Assembly: GCF_900103085.1 (NCBI RefSeq)
Contig: NZ_FMWR01000009.1
Location: 58,024 to 122,023 of the forward strand
Length of the DNA stretch: 64,000 bases
Source: Gilliamella mensalis
GTDB lineage: Bacteria > Pseudomonadota > Gammaproteobacteria > Enterobacterales > Orbaceae
Direction: 5' to 3'
The position numbers and the translations under genes were made by a program. The stretch's first letter is position 1. Each line of letters opens with the position of its first letter. A model generated the notes under the pieces. That model worked only from the letters and a program-made list of their open reading frames with translations, made no database searches and had not been told where the DNA came from. Shown here in pieces: positions 46,771 through 56,172 of the stretch.

Positions 46771-49131
46771 ATGAAAAAAGATTACTTTATAAATCTTTCT
46801 GACGCCGAAATGTGGCGTCAGAAGTGTGAAAACAGTGCTACCCCACCTGATGACGTTGAGTTTTTAAAATACCGTTTAAATCAAGTTGGTGATACCCATT
46901 CTTTCATTGATGACCGAAAACAACAACCAAGTTATCCCAAAGTTGATCGGGTTTCAATTCAACCACAAATATGGAACCAACGCTATACGACCAAAGCGAA
47001 ACTAGGCATTAATGTCATAGCTATAATCCGTCGCTTTATTATGTTTGTACTCATTACTGTACAAACCTATTACGGAACCACTTACCTATCGTCTTTACTG
47101 CCTTATCAAAGTTGGCAAAAAATCAATTTTATGGCAAATTGGGATATCAATCATGAATTAGCTATTTACAGCATAATCCCTTATATTATCCAAGGTGCGA
47201 TTATTACGTTATTTGCTATTTTGTTTTTCTGGATTTCGATTGGTTTTTGGACCAGCATTATGGGGTTAATATTGGCTGTAATGGGGAAAGATCGTTACAC
47301 TATCCCTATTCCTAATGACCCTGCATCGCATATTGATACTAAACATCGAACTGCACTTGTTATGCCAATTTGTAATGAAGATGTTGCTCGGGTATTTGCT
47401 GGATTACAGGCAACTTATCAGTCCCTCATTGAAACAGGTCACGCCGCTTGCTGTGATTTTTTTATCTTAAGTGATACTAACGATCCCGATCTATATGTCA
47501 ACGAACTTAAAGCTTGGGCCGAATTTAATGCGACAAAACCAAACAACGGTTGTAATATTTTTTATCGTCACCGCAAACGTCGAGTGAAACGTAAAAGCGG
47601 TAATATTGATGATTTTTGCCGCCGTTGGGGCCATCAATACGAATACATGATGATCCTTGATGCCGACAGTATTATGACCGGTGATTGTATCTTAAAAATG
47701 ATTGCCATGATGGAAATGACTCCTAAAGCAGGCATTTTACAATCCCCGCCAAAATCCGTCAGAATGACTACGCTTTACGGACGTATACAACAATTTGCTA
47801 ACCAAATTTACAGCGATATCTTCTGTTCTGGCACACATTTTTGGCAACTAAGCGAAGCACAATATTGGGGACACAATGCCATGATTCGCTTAAAACCTTT
47901 TATAGAACATTGCATATTATCGCCACTTCAAAAACGTAAAGGACCAATTCATATCTTATCGCATGATCTGGTTGAAGCAACACTTATGCGTCGTGCCGGC
48001 TATGGTGTTTGGATTGCTTATAATATGAACGGCAGTTATGAAGAGCTACCCGGTAACATGATTGAAGATCTAAAACGTGACAATCGCTGGTGTATGGGAA
48101 ACTTAATTAATTTAAGATTAATCTTCAAAAGTGGTATCAAATTGACCCATCGCATCATGTTTGCAACTAGTGGTATGGCTTATATCTCTTCATTATTGTG
48201 GCTGGTGTTTTTAATATTCTCAACACTATTATTATTGGTGTTTAATATTTCAGAACCTCAATACTTCTTCCAACCTAACCAATTTTATCCAACTTGGCCA
48301 AGGTGGGATGAGCAATTGGCCATACAGCTACTCTCAACCACGATGGTTTTACTATTTGCACCTAAGTTTTTCAGCTATGGCATTATTATAGCCAGAACAG
48401 GGGCAAAAGATGTTGGTGGTATATTTAAATTAACCCTATCAATCTTTATTGAAATGATTTGGTCAATGATCTTAGCGCCAATACGCATGATCTTCCATAG
48501 TAAATTTGTACTTAGAGCATGGATGGGCAGCAAAATTCAATGGAAATCACCGTCCCGAAGTGACGATGCGTTAACATGGGGTGAATCATTTTATTTTTGT
48601 TGGCCACTGTCGCTATTAGGCATTGTATGGCTAGGGATAATAATCTGGCTGAATCCACAATTTACTTATTGGTATATAGCAATATTAATACCTTTAACCA
48701 TTTCGCCTTTAGTAATCAGGGTATCGGGACTTTCTAGCATTGGTATGAAAGCAAAAAAAGTAGGGTTATTTTTAACACCAGAAGAAACCCACCCTGCAAA
48801 AGCAATCACACTTACAGGTGAATATTTAGTTAAAACTGAAGCGGCATTTATTGAAAATGGCTTTGTTATGGCGTTGGTCGATCCTATCTATAATGCGCTA
48901 GCTTGCGCTTTATCGACGTCACGACATCGATTTAATAATAAAAACCAACAAAAACGCAAGGAACTTATTGCGCAGTATCAACACATAGATTTAGAAAAAA
49001 TGAGTAAAGAAAAACAGTTAGCAATTTTAGAAGATCCTATTATTCTTTCCGCATTACATCGTCATATTTGGCAGCAACAAGAAAAATACGACAATTTGTT
49101 CTCATTATGGCAAAATGAACGCCAACAATAA
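46771..49131 (+). CDS. opgH: Glucan glucosyltransferase OpgH
   Basis: Inner-membrane family GT2 transferase that builds the linear beta-1,2-glucan backbone from UDP-glucose. It has 786 residues, shorter than E. coli OpgH (about 847), mostly at the ends. Two transmembrane helices lie near 70-165. The catalytic domain has TALVMPICNEDVARVFAG, the DxD-like LILDADSIMTG, and the acceptor and exit motifs SHDLVEATLMRRAGYGVW and RDNRWCMGNL (QxxRW-like). Several helices follow from about residue 460 to 660. A small hairpin (49136-49151) follows the stop. Confidence 0.95.
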   Translation: MKKDYFINLSDAEMWRQKCENSATPPDDVEFLKYRLNQVGDTHSFIDDRKQQPSYPKVDRVSIQPQIWNQRYTTKAKLGINVIAIIRRFIMFVLITVQTYYGTTYLSSLLPYQSWQKINFMANWDINHELAIYSIIPYIIQGAIITLFAILFFWISIGFWTSIMGLILAVMGKDRYTIPIPNDPASHIDTKHRTALVMPICNEDVARVFAGLQATYQSLIETGHAACCDFFILSDTNDPDLYVNELKAWAEFNATKPNNGCNIFYRHRKRRVKRKSGNIDDFCRRWGHQYEYMMILDADSIMTGDCILKMIAMMEMTPKAGILQSPPKSVRMTTLYGRIQQFANQIYSDIFCSGTHFWQLSEAQYWGHNAMIRLKPFIEHCILSPLQKRKGPIHILSHDLVEATLMRRAGYGVWIAYNMNGSYEELPGNMIEDLKRDNRWCMGNLINLRLIFKSGIKLTHRIMFATSGMAYISSLLWLVFLIFSTLLLLVFNISEPQYFFQPNQFYPTWPRWDEQLAIQLLSTTMVLLFAPKFFSYGIIIARTGAKDVGGIFKLTLSIFIEMIWSMILAPIRMIFHSKFVLRAWMGSKIQWKSPSRSDDALTWGESFYFCWPLSLLGIVWLGIIIWLNPQFTYWYIAILIPLTISPLVIRVSGLSSIGMKAKKVGLFLTPEETHPAKAITLTGEYLVKTEAAFIENGFVMALVDPIYNALACALSTSRHRFNNKNQQKRKELIAQYQHIDLEKMSKEKQLAILEDPIILSALHRHIWQQQEKYDNLFSLWQNERQQ

Positions 49132-49135
49132 GAAA

Positions 49136-49151
49136 TAGGGCTTTTGCCCTA
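49136..49151 (+). terminator. Short hairpin after opgH
   Basis: TAGGGC and GCCCTA form a six-pair stem with a four-T loop five bases past the opgH stop. It is followed by a pyrimidine-rich stretch CTTCACTTCTTTT. It is a small but GC-paired terminator candidate. Confidence 0.5.
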
Positions 49152-49183
49152 CTTCACTTCTTTTAGTAACTAATCAAAAAACC

Positions 49184-50170
49184 ATGGATATTTTTATGAC
49201 TTGGCAACCTTCTGCATCTATCAATAATTTACTTAAGCGCGCAAAAATTGTTTCTCAAGTACGCCAATTTTTTGCTGATCGCTGTATTTTAGAGGTTGAA
49301 ACACCGACCTTAAGCCAATATGCAGTAACAGACGTGCATTTAAGCTCTTTTCACACTAAATTCTTAAAACCAGGGGAGCTTGAAGGGCAACAAGGGCGAC
49401 ACATGTCATTAATTACGAGCCCTGAATATCACATGAAGCGTTTACTAGCCGCTGGTAGTGGTCCAATTTATCAAATGTGCAAATGTTTTCGTAACCATGA
49501 AGAAGTTAGTCGTTATCATAACCCTGAATTTACCATGCTCGAATGGTATCGCATCCAATTTGATATGATGCAAATGATCAATGAAGTCGATGACTTACTG
49601 CAAACTGTTTTAGATTGTGAACCGGCTGAACGTATTTCTTATCAAAAGGTATTTCAACGTCATCTTAATATTGACCCTTTAGAAGCTGATCACGCAACCT
49701 TAGTTAATGCCGCAAACCAACTTGATATTGGACTTAATACTGACAATTATGATAAAGATGGATTACTCCAATGTTTGTTCACTTTTGGTGTTGAACCGCA
49801 TATTGGGCAAGATAAACCTATTGCAGTATTCAACTTTCCAGCATCACAAGCCGCATTAGCTGCCATTAGTTCAGAGGATCACCGAGTAGCGAGCCGTTTT
49901 GAGTTCTATTACAAAGGTGTTGAACTTGCTAATGGTTTTAAAGAACTCACCAATGCTCAAGAACAACGAATGCGTTTTGAACAAAATAATTTAGATCGCG
50001 CAAATCAAAACCTACCAGCACAAAATATTGACATTGAGTTACTCGCTGCCATGGAAGCTGGCCTACCTGACTGTGCGGGTGTTGCGGTAGGATTAGATCG
50101 TTTAATTATGCTTGCACTAGAGTGCAAAAATTTAGATGAAGTGATGTCATTTACTTTTGAAAGGGCTTAA
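49184..50170 (+). CDS. epmA: Elongation factor P-(R)-beta-lysine ligase
   Basis: A lysyl-tRNA-synthetase paralogue (PoxA/GenX) that attaches beta-lysine to a conserved lysine of EF-P instead of charging tRNA. It has 328 residues, without the anticodon-binding domain of LysRS. Motifs are [33 protein letters not shown], motif 2 [19 protein letters not shown] and motif 3 [16 protein letters not shown]. The start is Met1 or the Met at codon 5 (MTWQPSAS). EF-P and the aminomutase epmB are not in the window. It is followed 2 bases later by rmuC. Confidence 0.95.
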   Translation: MDIFMTWQPSASINNLLKRAKIVSQVRQFFADRCILEVETPTLSQYAVTDVHLSSFHTKFLKPGELEGQQGRHMSLITSPEYHMKRLLAAGSGPIYQMCKCFRNHEEVSRYHNPEFTMLEWYRIQFDMMQMINEVDDLLQTVLDCEPAERISYQKVFQRHLNIDPLEADHATLVNAANQLDIGLNTDNYDKDGLLQCLFTFGVEPHIGQDKPIAVFNFPASQAALAAISSEDHRVASRFEFYYKGVELANGFKELTNAQEQRMRFEQNNLDRANQNLPAQNIDIELLAAMEAGLPDCAGVAVGLDRLIMLALECKNLDEVMSFTFERA

Positions 50171-50172
50171 TT

Positions 50173-51534
50173 ATGTTCAATAATTTAGGATTATCCGAAT
50201 GGATTGCGATTATTATTGGTATTGCCGCCCTAATTTTATTGGTGTTAACAGTAAAATCGCAACTAACAATTAATAATTTACATCAACTATTTGATCTGCA
50301 ACTAATCCAAAAAAAGGAAGAAAACCAATCTTTAACAATTCAAGTAAGACAGCTGGAGCATCAATTAGATCAGTATCGACAACAAAATCTAGCGCAAAAT
50401 GTCAAAATTAGTGAACTCAAAACGCGTTTAGAAGAAACGTTAAGTGCTACCCAAGAACGGCAAACGATATTAGAACAAAGTGAACAACGGCTCACGACCC
50501 AATTTGAAAACCTTGCCAATCGTATTTTTGAACAAAGTGGCAAAAAAATTGAGCAACAAAATAAACAAAGCCTTGATTTTTTACTTTCGCCACTCAAAGA
50601 ACAGCTAGAAGGTTTCAAAAAACAAGTACAAGATAGTTTTGGTCAAGAGGCCAAAGAACGCCACACACTCACGCACGAAATTCGTAACTTGCAACAGCTA
50701 AATGAGCAAATGAGCAAAGAAGCAACCAACTTAACCAATGCGCTAAAGGGCAATAACAAAACCCAAGGGAACTGGGGCGAATTTATCCTAAGCCAAATTC
50801 TAGATAATTCAGGATTACGTTCAGGTTATGAATATGAAACTCAAGTCAATTTAACGAACGAAAGTAATCAGCGATTACAACCCGATGTTATTGTTCACTT
50901 ACCGCAAGGCGGGGACGTGGTTATTGATTCAAAAGTAACATTAGTTGCCTATGAGCGTCATTTTAATAGTGATGACGAAACAATTAAAGCGAAAGCGATG
51001 ACCGAACATTTAGCAGCTGTTCGTAACCACTTAAAGCAACTGAGCCAAAAAGATTATCATAAACTCATTGGTATTAATTCATTAGATTATATTTTAATGT
51101 TTATTCCTGTCGAACCTGCATTTTTAAGCGCAATTGATAATGACCCCGCATTAATCAATGATGCCTTGAAAAGTAATATTATGATAGTCAGCCCAACCAC
51201 ATTGTTAGTGGCATTACGAACTATTCATAATTTATGGCGATTTGAATATCAAAATCGTAATGCCGAGTTGATTGCGGATAGAGCAAGTAAACTGTACGAC
51301 AAAATGCGCGGCTTTATTGAAGATATGGAAAACCTAGGCAGTTGTTTAGACAAAGCACAACAGACTTATCAAAATTCCATGAACAAATTATCAAAAGGTC
51401 GTGGTAACGTAATTGGGCAAATTGAACGATTCCGTGAAATGGGTATTGAAGTTAAAAAACCGATTAATCCAAATATTACCTTATTAGCAATGGAAGAGTC
51501 TAATTACGAAGATGAGAGCAAATCAACAAATTAG
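50173..51534 (+). CDS. rmuC: RmuC-family DNA recombination protein
   Basis: A 453-residue protein with an N-terminal transmembrane helix (about 9-26, WIAIIIGIAALILLVLTV), a long coiled coil (about 30-190, Gln/Glu-rich) and the RmuC nuclease-like domain (about 195-400: TQGNWGEFILSQILDNSGLR, LQPDVIVHLPQGGDVVIDSK, IMIVSPTTLLVALRTI). The PD/DxK-type pattern DVIVHLP...VIDSK suggests a restriction-enzyme-like fold. RmuC limits inversions at short inverted repeats in E. coli. It is tightly linked to epmA (2-base gap). Confidence 0.93.
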   Translation: MFNNLGLSEWIAIIIGIAALILLVLTVKSQLTINNLHQLFDLQLIQKKEENQSLTIQVRQLEHQLDQYRQQNLAQNVKISELKTRLEETLSATQERQTILEQSEQRLTTQFENLANRIFEQSGKKIEQQNKQSLDFLLSPLKEQLEGFKKQVQDSFGQEAKERHTLTHEIRNLQQLNEQMSKEATNLTNALKGNNKTQGNWGEFILSQILDNSGLRSGYEYETQVNLTNESNQRLQPDVIVHLPQGGDVVIDSKVTLVAYERHFNSDDETIKAKAMTEHLAAVRNHLKQLSQKDYHKLIGINSLDYILMFIPVEPAFLSAIDNDPALINDALKSNIMIVSPTTLLVALRTIHNLWRFEYQNRNAELIADRASKLYDKMRGFIEDMENLGSCLDKAQQTYQNSMNKLSKGRGNVIGQIERFREMGIEVKKPINPNITLLAMEESNYEDESKSTN

Positions 51535-51658
51535 CTAATCGTTAAATCAAAGGTTAACAAGCATTAATATCGCTTGCGCAGTGATAAATAAGCAAACGCC
51601 GTGATTCACGATTATTTGAAATAAGTGTATACTCATCAAACGTAAAGAGGAATTGAAA

Positions 51659-51904
51659 ATGGCAAAAAAACAAGACAAAGAAGTAAGTTTCGAACAGACA
51701 CTTAAACAGCTCGAAACCATTGTATCTCAACTAGAAAACGGCGATTTACCATTAGATGAAGCGCTAACTGAGTTCGAAAAAGGAATTAAATTAGCAAAAG
51801 CAGGACAAAAACAGTTACAGCAAGCCGAGCAACGCATTCAGATTTTATTATCTGAAAATAGTGATGCCGAACTGTCAGAGTTCTCAAATGATAATAATGA
51901 ATAG
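51659..51904 (+). CDS. xseB: Exodeoxyribonuclease VII small subunit
   Basis: Small subunit that binds the XseA arms of exonuclease VII, which degrades single-stranded DNA. The start is ATG at 51659 ([19 protein letters not shown]), preceded by AGAGGAA; a TTG two codons earlier is not needed. It has 81 residues. Its helical hairpin pattern, [20 protein letters not shown] and [20 protein letters not shown], is typical. It begins the xseB-ispA-dxs operon and overlaps ispA. Confidence 0.96.
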   Translation: MAKKQDKEVSFEQTLKQLETIVSQLENGDLPLDEALTEFEKGIKLAKAGQKQLQQAEQRIQILLSENSDAELSEFSNDNNE

Positions 51905-52766
51905 TTTAAAACCATTACAAGAACGAATTGACTCGTTTTTAACTACCTGTATTTCACAAATTGAGCCATCCACACTTCAACAAGCAATGCGTTACAGCTT
52001 GCTGGCTGGTGGCAAACGGATTCGACCTATTTTAGTCTATTTAACAGGCCAAATGTTCAATTGCCCGCTTTCTAAATTAGACGAAGCGGCTGCCGCCATT
52101 GAATTAATTCATACCTATTCATTGATTCATGACGACCTCCCCGCCATGGATAATGACGATTTACGCCGGGGCAAACCAACCTGCCATATCCAATTTGGTG
52201 AAGCACAAGCAATATTGGCTGGTGATGCCTTGCAAAGCTTAGCTTTTTCATTATTAGCAGGCAGTGAGTTAATCGATGCAGATGCTAAAATCAAAATGAT
52301 AGCTGAGCTTGCCCATGCCAGTGGTGTTACCGGTATGTGCCTTGGTCAATCACTCGATTTACAAGCCACACATCAGTCAATTAACCTTGAACATTTGCAA
52401 AAAATCCATTGTTATAAAACTGGCGCTTTAATCAAAGCAGCTATTCGTTTGGGTGCTTTTGCTTGTGATGATATAGCAAAACCATACCTTATAACACTCG
52501 ATCACTATGCCGAAGCAATTGGACTGGCATTTCAAATTCAAGATGATATTTTAGACATCATTGGTGAGCAATCTATTATGGGTAAACCGCAAGGTTCAGA
52601 TCTGGCTCATGAAAAAAGCACATACCCTGCATTAATTGGACTTGATAACGCAATAAAACTCACTGAGCAACTTTATCAGCAAGCTATCGATAGTCTAAAG
52701 CCAATACCTTATAATAGCCAGCCATTGCAGGATCTTGCTGGTTTTATTATTAATCGTAATAGTTAA
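51888..52766 (+). CDS. ispA: Farnesyl diphosphate synthase
   Basis: Trans-prenyltransferase that makes geranyl and farnesyl diphosphate from IPP and DMAPP. The start is most likely the ATG at 51888 ([14 protein letters not shown]), seven bases after an AGAG; the ATG at 51897 is an alternative. This gives about 292 residues. The first Asp-rich motif is [15 protein letters not shown] and the second is [20 protein letters not shown] is also conserved. It overlaps the xseB stop by 17 bases. It feeds quinone and undecaprenyl synthesis, and the adjacent dxs supplies the pathway's entry step. Confidence 0.96.
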   Translation: MIIMNSLKPLQERIDSFLTTCISQIEPSTLQQAMRYSLLAGGKRIRPILVYLTGQMFNCPLSKLDEAAAAIELIHTYSLIHDDLPAMDNDDLRRGKPTCHIQFGEAQAILAGDALQSLAFSLLAGSELIDADAKIKMIAELAHASGVTGMCLGQSLDLQATHQSINLEHLQKIHCYKTGALIKAAIRLGAFACDDIAKPYLITLDHYAEAIGLAFQIQDDILDIIGEQSIMGKPQGSDLAHEKSTYPALIGLDNAIKLTEQLYQQAIDSLKPIPYNSQPLQDLAGFIINRNS

Positions 52767-52793
52767 CAACTAACTAAAATATAGCATTACATA

Positions 52794-54650
52794 ATGAATT
52801 TAGATAATTACCCATTGTTAAAACAGATAGATTCGCCCGAGGATCTAAGAGGTTTTCCTCAGTCACAGTTATCGGCGATTTGCCACGAGCTTAGGCAATA
52901 TTTACTAGCATGTGTTAGCCAATCAAGTGGTCATTTAGCATCGGGGCTAGGCGTGGTTGAATTAACCACAGCACTGCATTATGTCTATCATACACCTTTT
53001 GATAAAATTATTTGGGATGTTGGTCATCAAGCCTATCCTCATAAAATTTTGACTGGTCGTCGCGATCAAATGCTCACTATTCGCCAAAAAGGAGGGCTTC
53101 ATCCATTTCCTCATCGTAATGAGAGCGAATATGATGTACTAACCACAGGGCATTCTTCGACTTCAATTAGTGCTGCGCTTGGAATTGCAATTAGTGAACA
53201 AAAAAAACAATCAGGTAAAAAAGTTGCCGCTATCATTGGCGATGGTGCATTAACGGCTGGTATGGCATTTGAAGCGATGAATCACGCTGGCCACGTTAAG
53301 CCCGATATGCTAGTAATTGTCAACGACAATGATATGTCGATTTCAGCAAATACTGGTGCACTTAACCAACATCTTACTCAAATCTTATCAAGTAGAGCCT
53401 ATACCTCTTTTCGGGAAAGTGGCAAACGTGTATTAGCAAATATTCCGCCATTAAAAGAACTGGTCAAAAAAACGGAAGAACACTTAAAAGGATTAGTCAC
53501 ACCAGCCATCTTGTTTGAAGAGCTTGGTTTTAATTATATAGGTCCTGTTGACGGGCATGATGTTAATGGTCTAGTGACAACTTTACAAAAAGTTCGCCAG
53601 CTAAAAGGACCACAGCTACTCCATGTGATTACGCAAAAAGGCAAAGGTTATGCGCCAGCTGAAAAAGATCCGACTTTATGGCATGGGGTACCAAAATTTA
53701 ACCCTAATGATGGCATATTACCTATCGCCCAAAAAGTAACCCCAACATATTCGCAAGTTTTTGGCGATTGGCTATGCGAAATGGCGCAAAATGATCAGCG
53801 TTTAATGGCAATAACACCCGCAATGAGTGAAGGTTCGGGCATGACAAAATTTGCCAATTGTTATCCCGACCAATTTTTTGATGTTGCAATAGCCGAACAA
53901 CATGCTGTTACCCTAGCCGCTGGATTTGCAATTAGTGACTTAAAGCCAGTTGTAGCTATTTACTCAACTTTTTTGCAACGCGCATACGATCAAGTTATTC
54001 ATGATGTTGCCATTCAAAACCTACCTGTATTATTTGCCATCGATCGCGCTGGCATCGTTGGCGCCGACGGTGAAACTCATCAAGGTGCATTTGACTTAAG
54101 TTATCTACGCTGCGTACCTAATATGGTCATTATGACACCGAGTGATGAAAACGAATGTCGGCAAATGTTGTACACAGGCTATTTACATAATGGGCCTGCG
54201 GCAGTGCGTTATCCTCGAGGGGAAGGCACTGGTACACAATTAACACCATTAACCGTAATTCCTTTAGGGCAATCTAAATTATGCCGACAAGGTAAGAATA
54301 TTGCTTTACTTAATTTTGGCACTTTGCTTACCGAAGTTTTACAAGCAGCTGAGCAAATCAATGCTACAGTCATTGATATGCGTTTTGTTAAACCATTAGA
54401 TGAAAAAGTCCTTTTGCACATTAGCCAAACTCATAATATACTTGTCACTATTGAAGAAAATAGTATTAAAGGCGGTGCCGGTAGCGGTGTCGGTGAATAT
54501 TTATTATCGAAAAAAATAAAATGTGATATTTTAAATATTGGACTCCCTGATAAGTTTATTTCTCAAGGAGCGCAAAGCGAAATTAGACAAGAGATGGGAT
54601 TAGACCAAAAGCACATTATCGATAAAATTAATAATTTTATGAATCAATAG
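52794..54650 (+). CDS. dxs: 1-deoxy-D-xylulose-5-phosphate synthase
   Basis: Thiamine-diphosphate enzyme that joins pyruvate and glyceraldehyde-3-phosphate, the first step of the methylerythritol phosphate pathway. It has 618 residues, normal length. Motifs include the catalytic-region [30 protein letters not shown], the ThDP-binding [20 protein letters not shown] with the later NDNDMSIS, and the transketolase C-terminal [18 protein letters not shown]. It follows ispA by 27 bases, the same order as in E. coli. Confidence 0.97.
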   Translation: MNLDNYPLLKQIDSPEDLRGFPQSQLSAICHELRQYLLACVSQSSGHLASGLGVVELTTALHYVYHTPFDKIIWDVGHQAYPHKILTGRRDQMLTIRQKGGLHPFPHRNESEYDVLTTGHSSTSISAALGIAISEQKKQSGKKVAAIIGDGALTAGMAFEAMNHAGHVKPDMLVIVNDNDMSISANTGALNQHLTQILSSRAYTSFRESGKRVLANIPPLKELVKKTEEHLKGLVTPAILFEELGFNYIGPVDGHDVNGLVTTLQKVRQLKGPQLLHVITQKGKGYAPAEKDPTLWHGVPKFNPNDGILPIAQKVTPTYSQVFGDWLCEMAQNDQRLMAITPAMSEGSGMTKFANCYPDQFFDVAIAEQHAVTLAAGFAISDLKPVVAIYSTFLQRAYDQVIHDVAIQNLPVLFAIDRAGIVGADGETHQGAFDLSYLRCVPNMVIMTPSDENECRQMLYTGYLHNGPAAVRYPRGEGTGTQLTPLTVIPLGQSKLCRQGKNIALLNFGTLLTEVLQAAEQINATVIDMRFVKPLDEKVLLHISQTHNILVTIEENSIKGGAGSGVGEYLLSKKIKCDILNIGLPDKFISQGAQSEIRQEMGLDQKHIIDKINNFMNQ

Positions 54651-54657
54651 GTTAAAT

Positions 54658-54942
54658 ATGGAAACTCAAGCTGTCACTATTCAAATTTTTGGACGAACAT
54701 TAAAATTTAATTGTCCGGTTGATGAAGTCGACGCACTTAATTGTGCAGCAAAGGATCTCGATGCGCGCTTAACAAATTTACGAGAAAAGTCTCCACAGAT
54801 TGGCAGTGATCAGCTTATTATGACTGCTGCACTGAACATTTCTTATGAACTTACAAAAGAAAAAGAAAAAAGCAATGAATTTGGTGATCGACTAAAAATG
54901 TTACAACAATTACTTGATTCTGCATTAAATAATAACAGTTAA
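54658..54942 (+). CDS. zapA: Cell division protein ZapA
   Basis: A 94-residue cytoplasmic protein that crosslinks FtsZ filaments at the division ring. The N-terminal TIQIFGRTLKFNCPVDEVDA and the central ALNISYELTKEKEKS helix match the ZapA family. It lies eight bases after dxs, so it may share transcription with it. The 6S RNA gene and fau follow, the same order as zapA-ssrS-ygfA in E. coli. Confidence 0.92.
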   Translation: METQAVTIQIFGRTLKFNCPVDEVDALNCAAKDLDARLTNLREKSPQIGSDQLIMTAALNISYELTKEKEKSNEFGDRLKMLQQLLDSALNNNS

Positions 54943-54974
54943 TCATCTTAATTGTAAATTTAATACAAATGGTA

Positions 54975-55002
54975 TTGTATGATCTGACAAATTTTGTATT
55001 AT
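54975..55002 (+). promoter_or_regulatory. 6S RNA promoter
   Basis: TTGTAT (54975-54980), a 16-base spacer and TATTAT (54997-55002) lie directly before the 6S RNA 5' end, with transcription expected about six bases after the -10 box. Confidence 0.6.
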
Positions 55003-55004
55003 AG

Positions 55005-55190
55005 TATCTGACTCTGAGATGCTCGCGATATGGGTTAGTCCCCTGAGCCGATATTCTAAACTTAAGAACGGAGTGACTTTTAATTGGTGTGTATGCCTTA
55101 CTTGTAAGGAAACCTAAAAATTAAAACACAATGTTCACCTTGAACTCTGGGTTCAAGGGTTACGACCCTAACGACATCTTGGAGCATTCT
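55005..55190 (+). ncRNA. ssrS: 6S RNA
   Basis: About 186 bases with conserved 5' CTCTGAGATG, the block AGTCCCCTGAGCCGATAT, and the 3' block TTCACCTTGAAC with GGGTTCAAGGGTTACG, all nearly as in E. coli 6S RNA. The ends pair (CTCTGAGATG near 55012 with CATCTTGGAG near 55175). 6S RNA mimics an open promoter and sequesters sigma-70 holoenzyme in stationary phase. The place between zapA and fau is conserved. The exact ends are estimated. Confidence 0.95.
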
Positions 55191-55218
55191 TTCGAATTTT
55201 CAGAAGTAGTGAAAACTG

Positions 55219-55764
55219 ATGAATATTAGGCAAATTATCCGTCAAAAAAGACGACAATTATCCCCCACTGAACGCAATATTGCCCAGCAAGCTATATACC
55301 AAAAAATTTTTCATCATCAAGCAATTAATACAGCAAAAAATATCGCCATATTTTTATCATTCGATGGCGAAGTAGATACAAAACCCATTATCGAATATTT
55401 ATGGCAACAAAATAAATCTGTCTATTTACCCATTATCGACCCTGTTTCCTCCAAACATTTACTCTTCTTAAAATATACCCGCCAAACGCAACTCATTAAA
55501 AATAAATTTGGTATATTAGAACCAGAATTAAATGGATTAAATGTGCTTCCTTCCCGCCAACTGGATATTGTTTTCACCCCGCTGGTTGCTTTTGATCAAC
55601 GAGGTTATCGTATGGGCATGGGTGGCGGATTTTATGATCGATTACTAGCAGATTATCAAACTCAACAAATTTTACCTATTGGGCTTGCATTTGCTTGCCA
55701 AAAAGTACAACAGCTAGATAACAAACCATGGGATGTTCAATTACCAGAAATCATCTATGCTTAA
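55219..55764 (+). CDS. fau: 5-formyltetrahydrofolate cyclo-ligase
   Basis: ATP-dependent enzyme (YgfA) that converts 5-formyl-THF to 5,10-methenyl-THF, 181 residues. The N-terminal basic segment IRQIIRQKRRQLSPTER and the conserved DQRGYRMGMGGGFYDRLL, which binds ATP and substrate, are clear. It lies 28 bases after the 6S RNA and may be partly cotranscribed with it, as in E. coli. A short inverted repeat (55842-55849 with 55859-55866) follows the gene without a T-run. Confidence 0.95.
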   Translation: MNIRQIIRQKRRQLSPTERNIAQQAIYQKIFHHQAINTAKNIAIFLSFDGEVDTKPIIEYLWQQNKSVYLPIIDPVSSKHLLFLKYTRQTQLIKNKFGILEPELNGLNVLPSRQLDIVFTPLVAFDQRGYRMGMGGGFYDRLLADYQTQQILPIGLAFACQKVQQLDNKPWDVQLPEIIYA

Positions 55765-56172
55765 ATTGTTTTATTTTTTATTGAAACTATAAATTACAAT
55801 TATTCTTATTATAAAGAATAAATTGTAACAGTTTTACCTTCATATCTAGAAATTCTGCCTAGATATAAAAATTAGTTTATTAGGAAAACGAAGATTCAAA
55901 ATAAGAAGACTTGCCATAATTAGACACCTAAAATAAATAGAATAACCGTTGTTTAAGCAAATTTAATGGCTCATGGTTTAAACTGGAAACCATATTTTTG
56001 TTTATATAAGGCATCTTTTTGTCACTAAAAAGTTTGATTAAACAATAAGCCGATCATAATTATGAGAGTAGGACATAGAGATTACCCGTATAAAAACATC
56101 TAAAATATAGGATTAAAAGTAATACCCCATATGCTGGCTTATTACTTTAACTCCATAACAAAATTAATAATT
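55765..56172. other. 408-bp intergenic region between fau and the pqqL-like gene
   Basis: Convergent region. Apart from the inverted repeat ATATCTAG (55842-55849 with 55859-55866) there is nothing I can identify in it. Confidence 0.5.
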
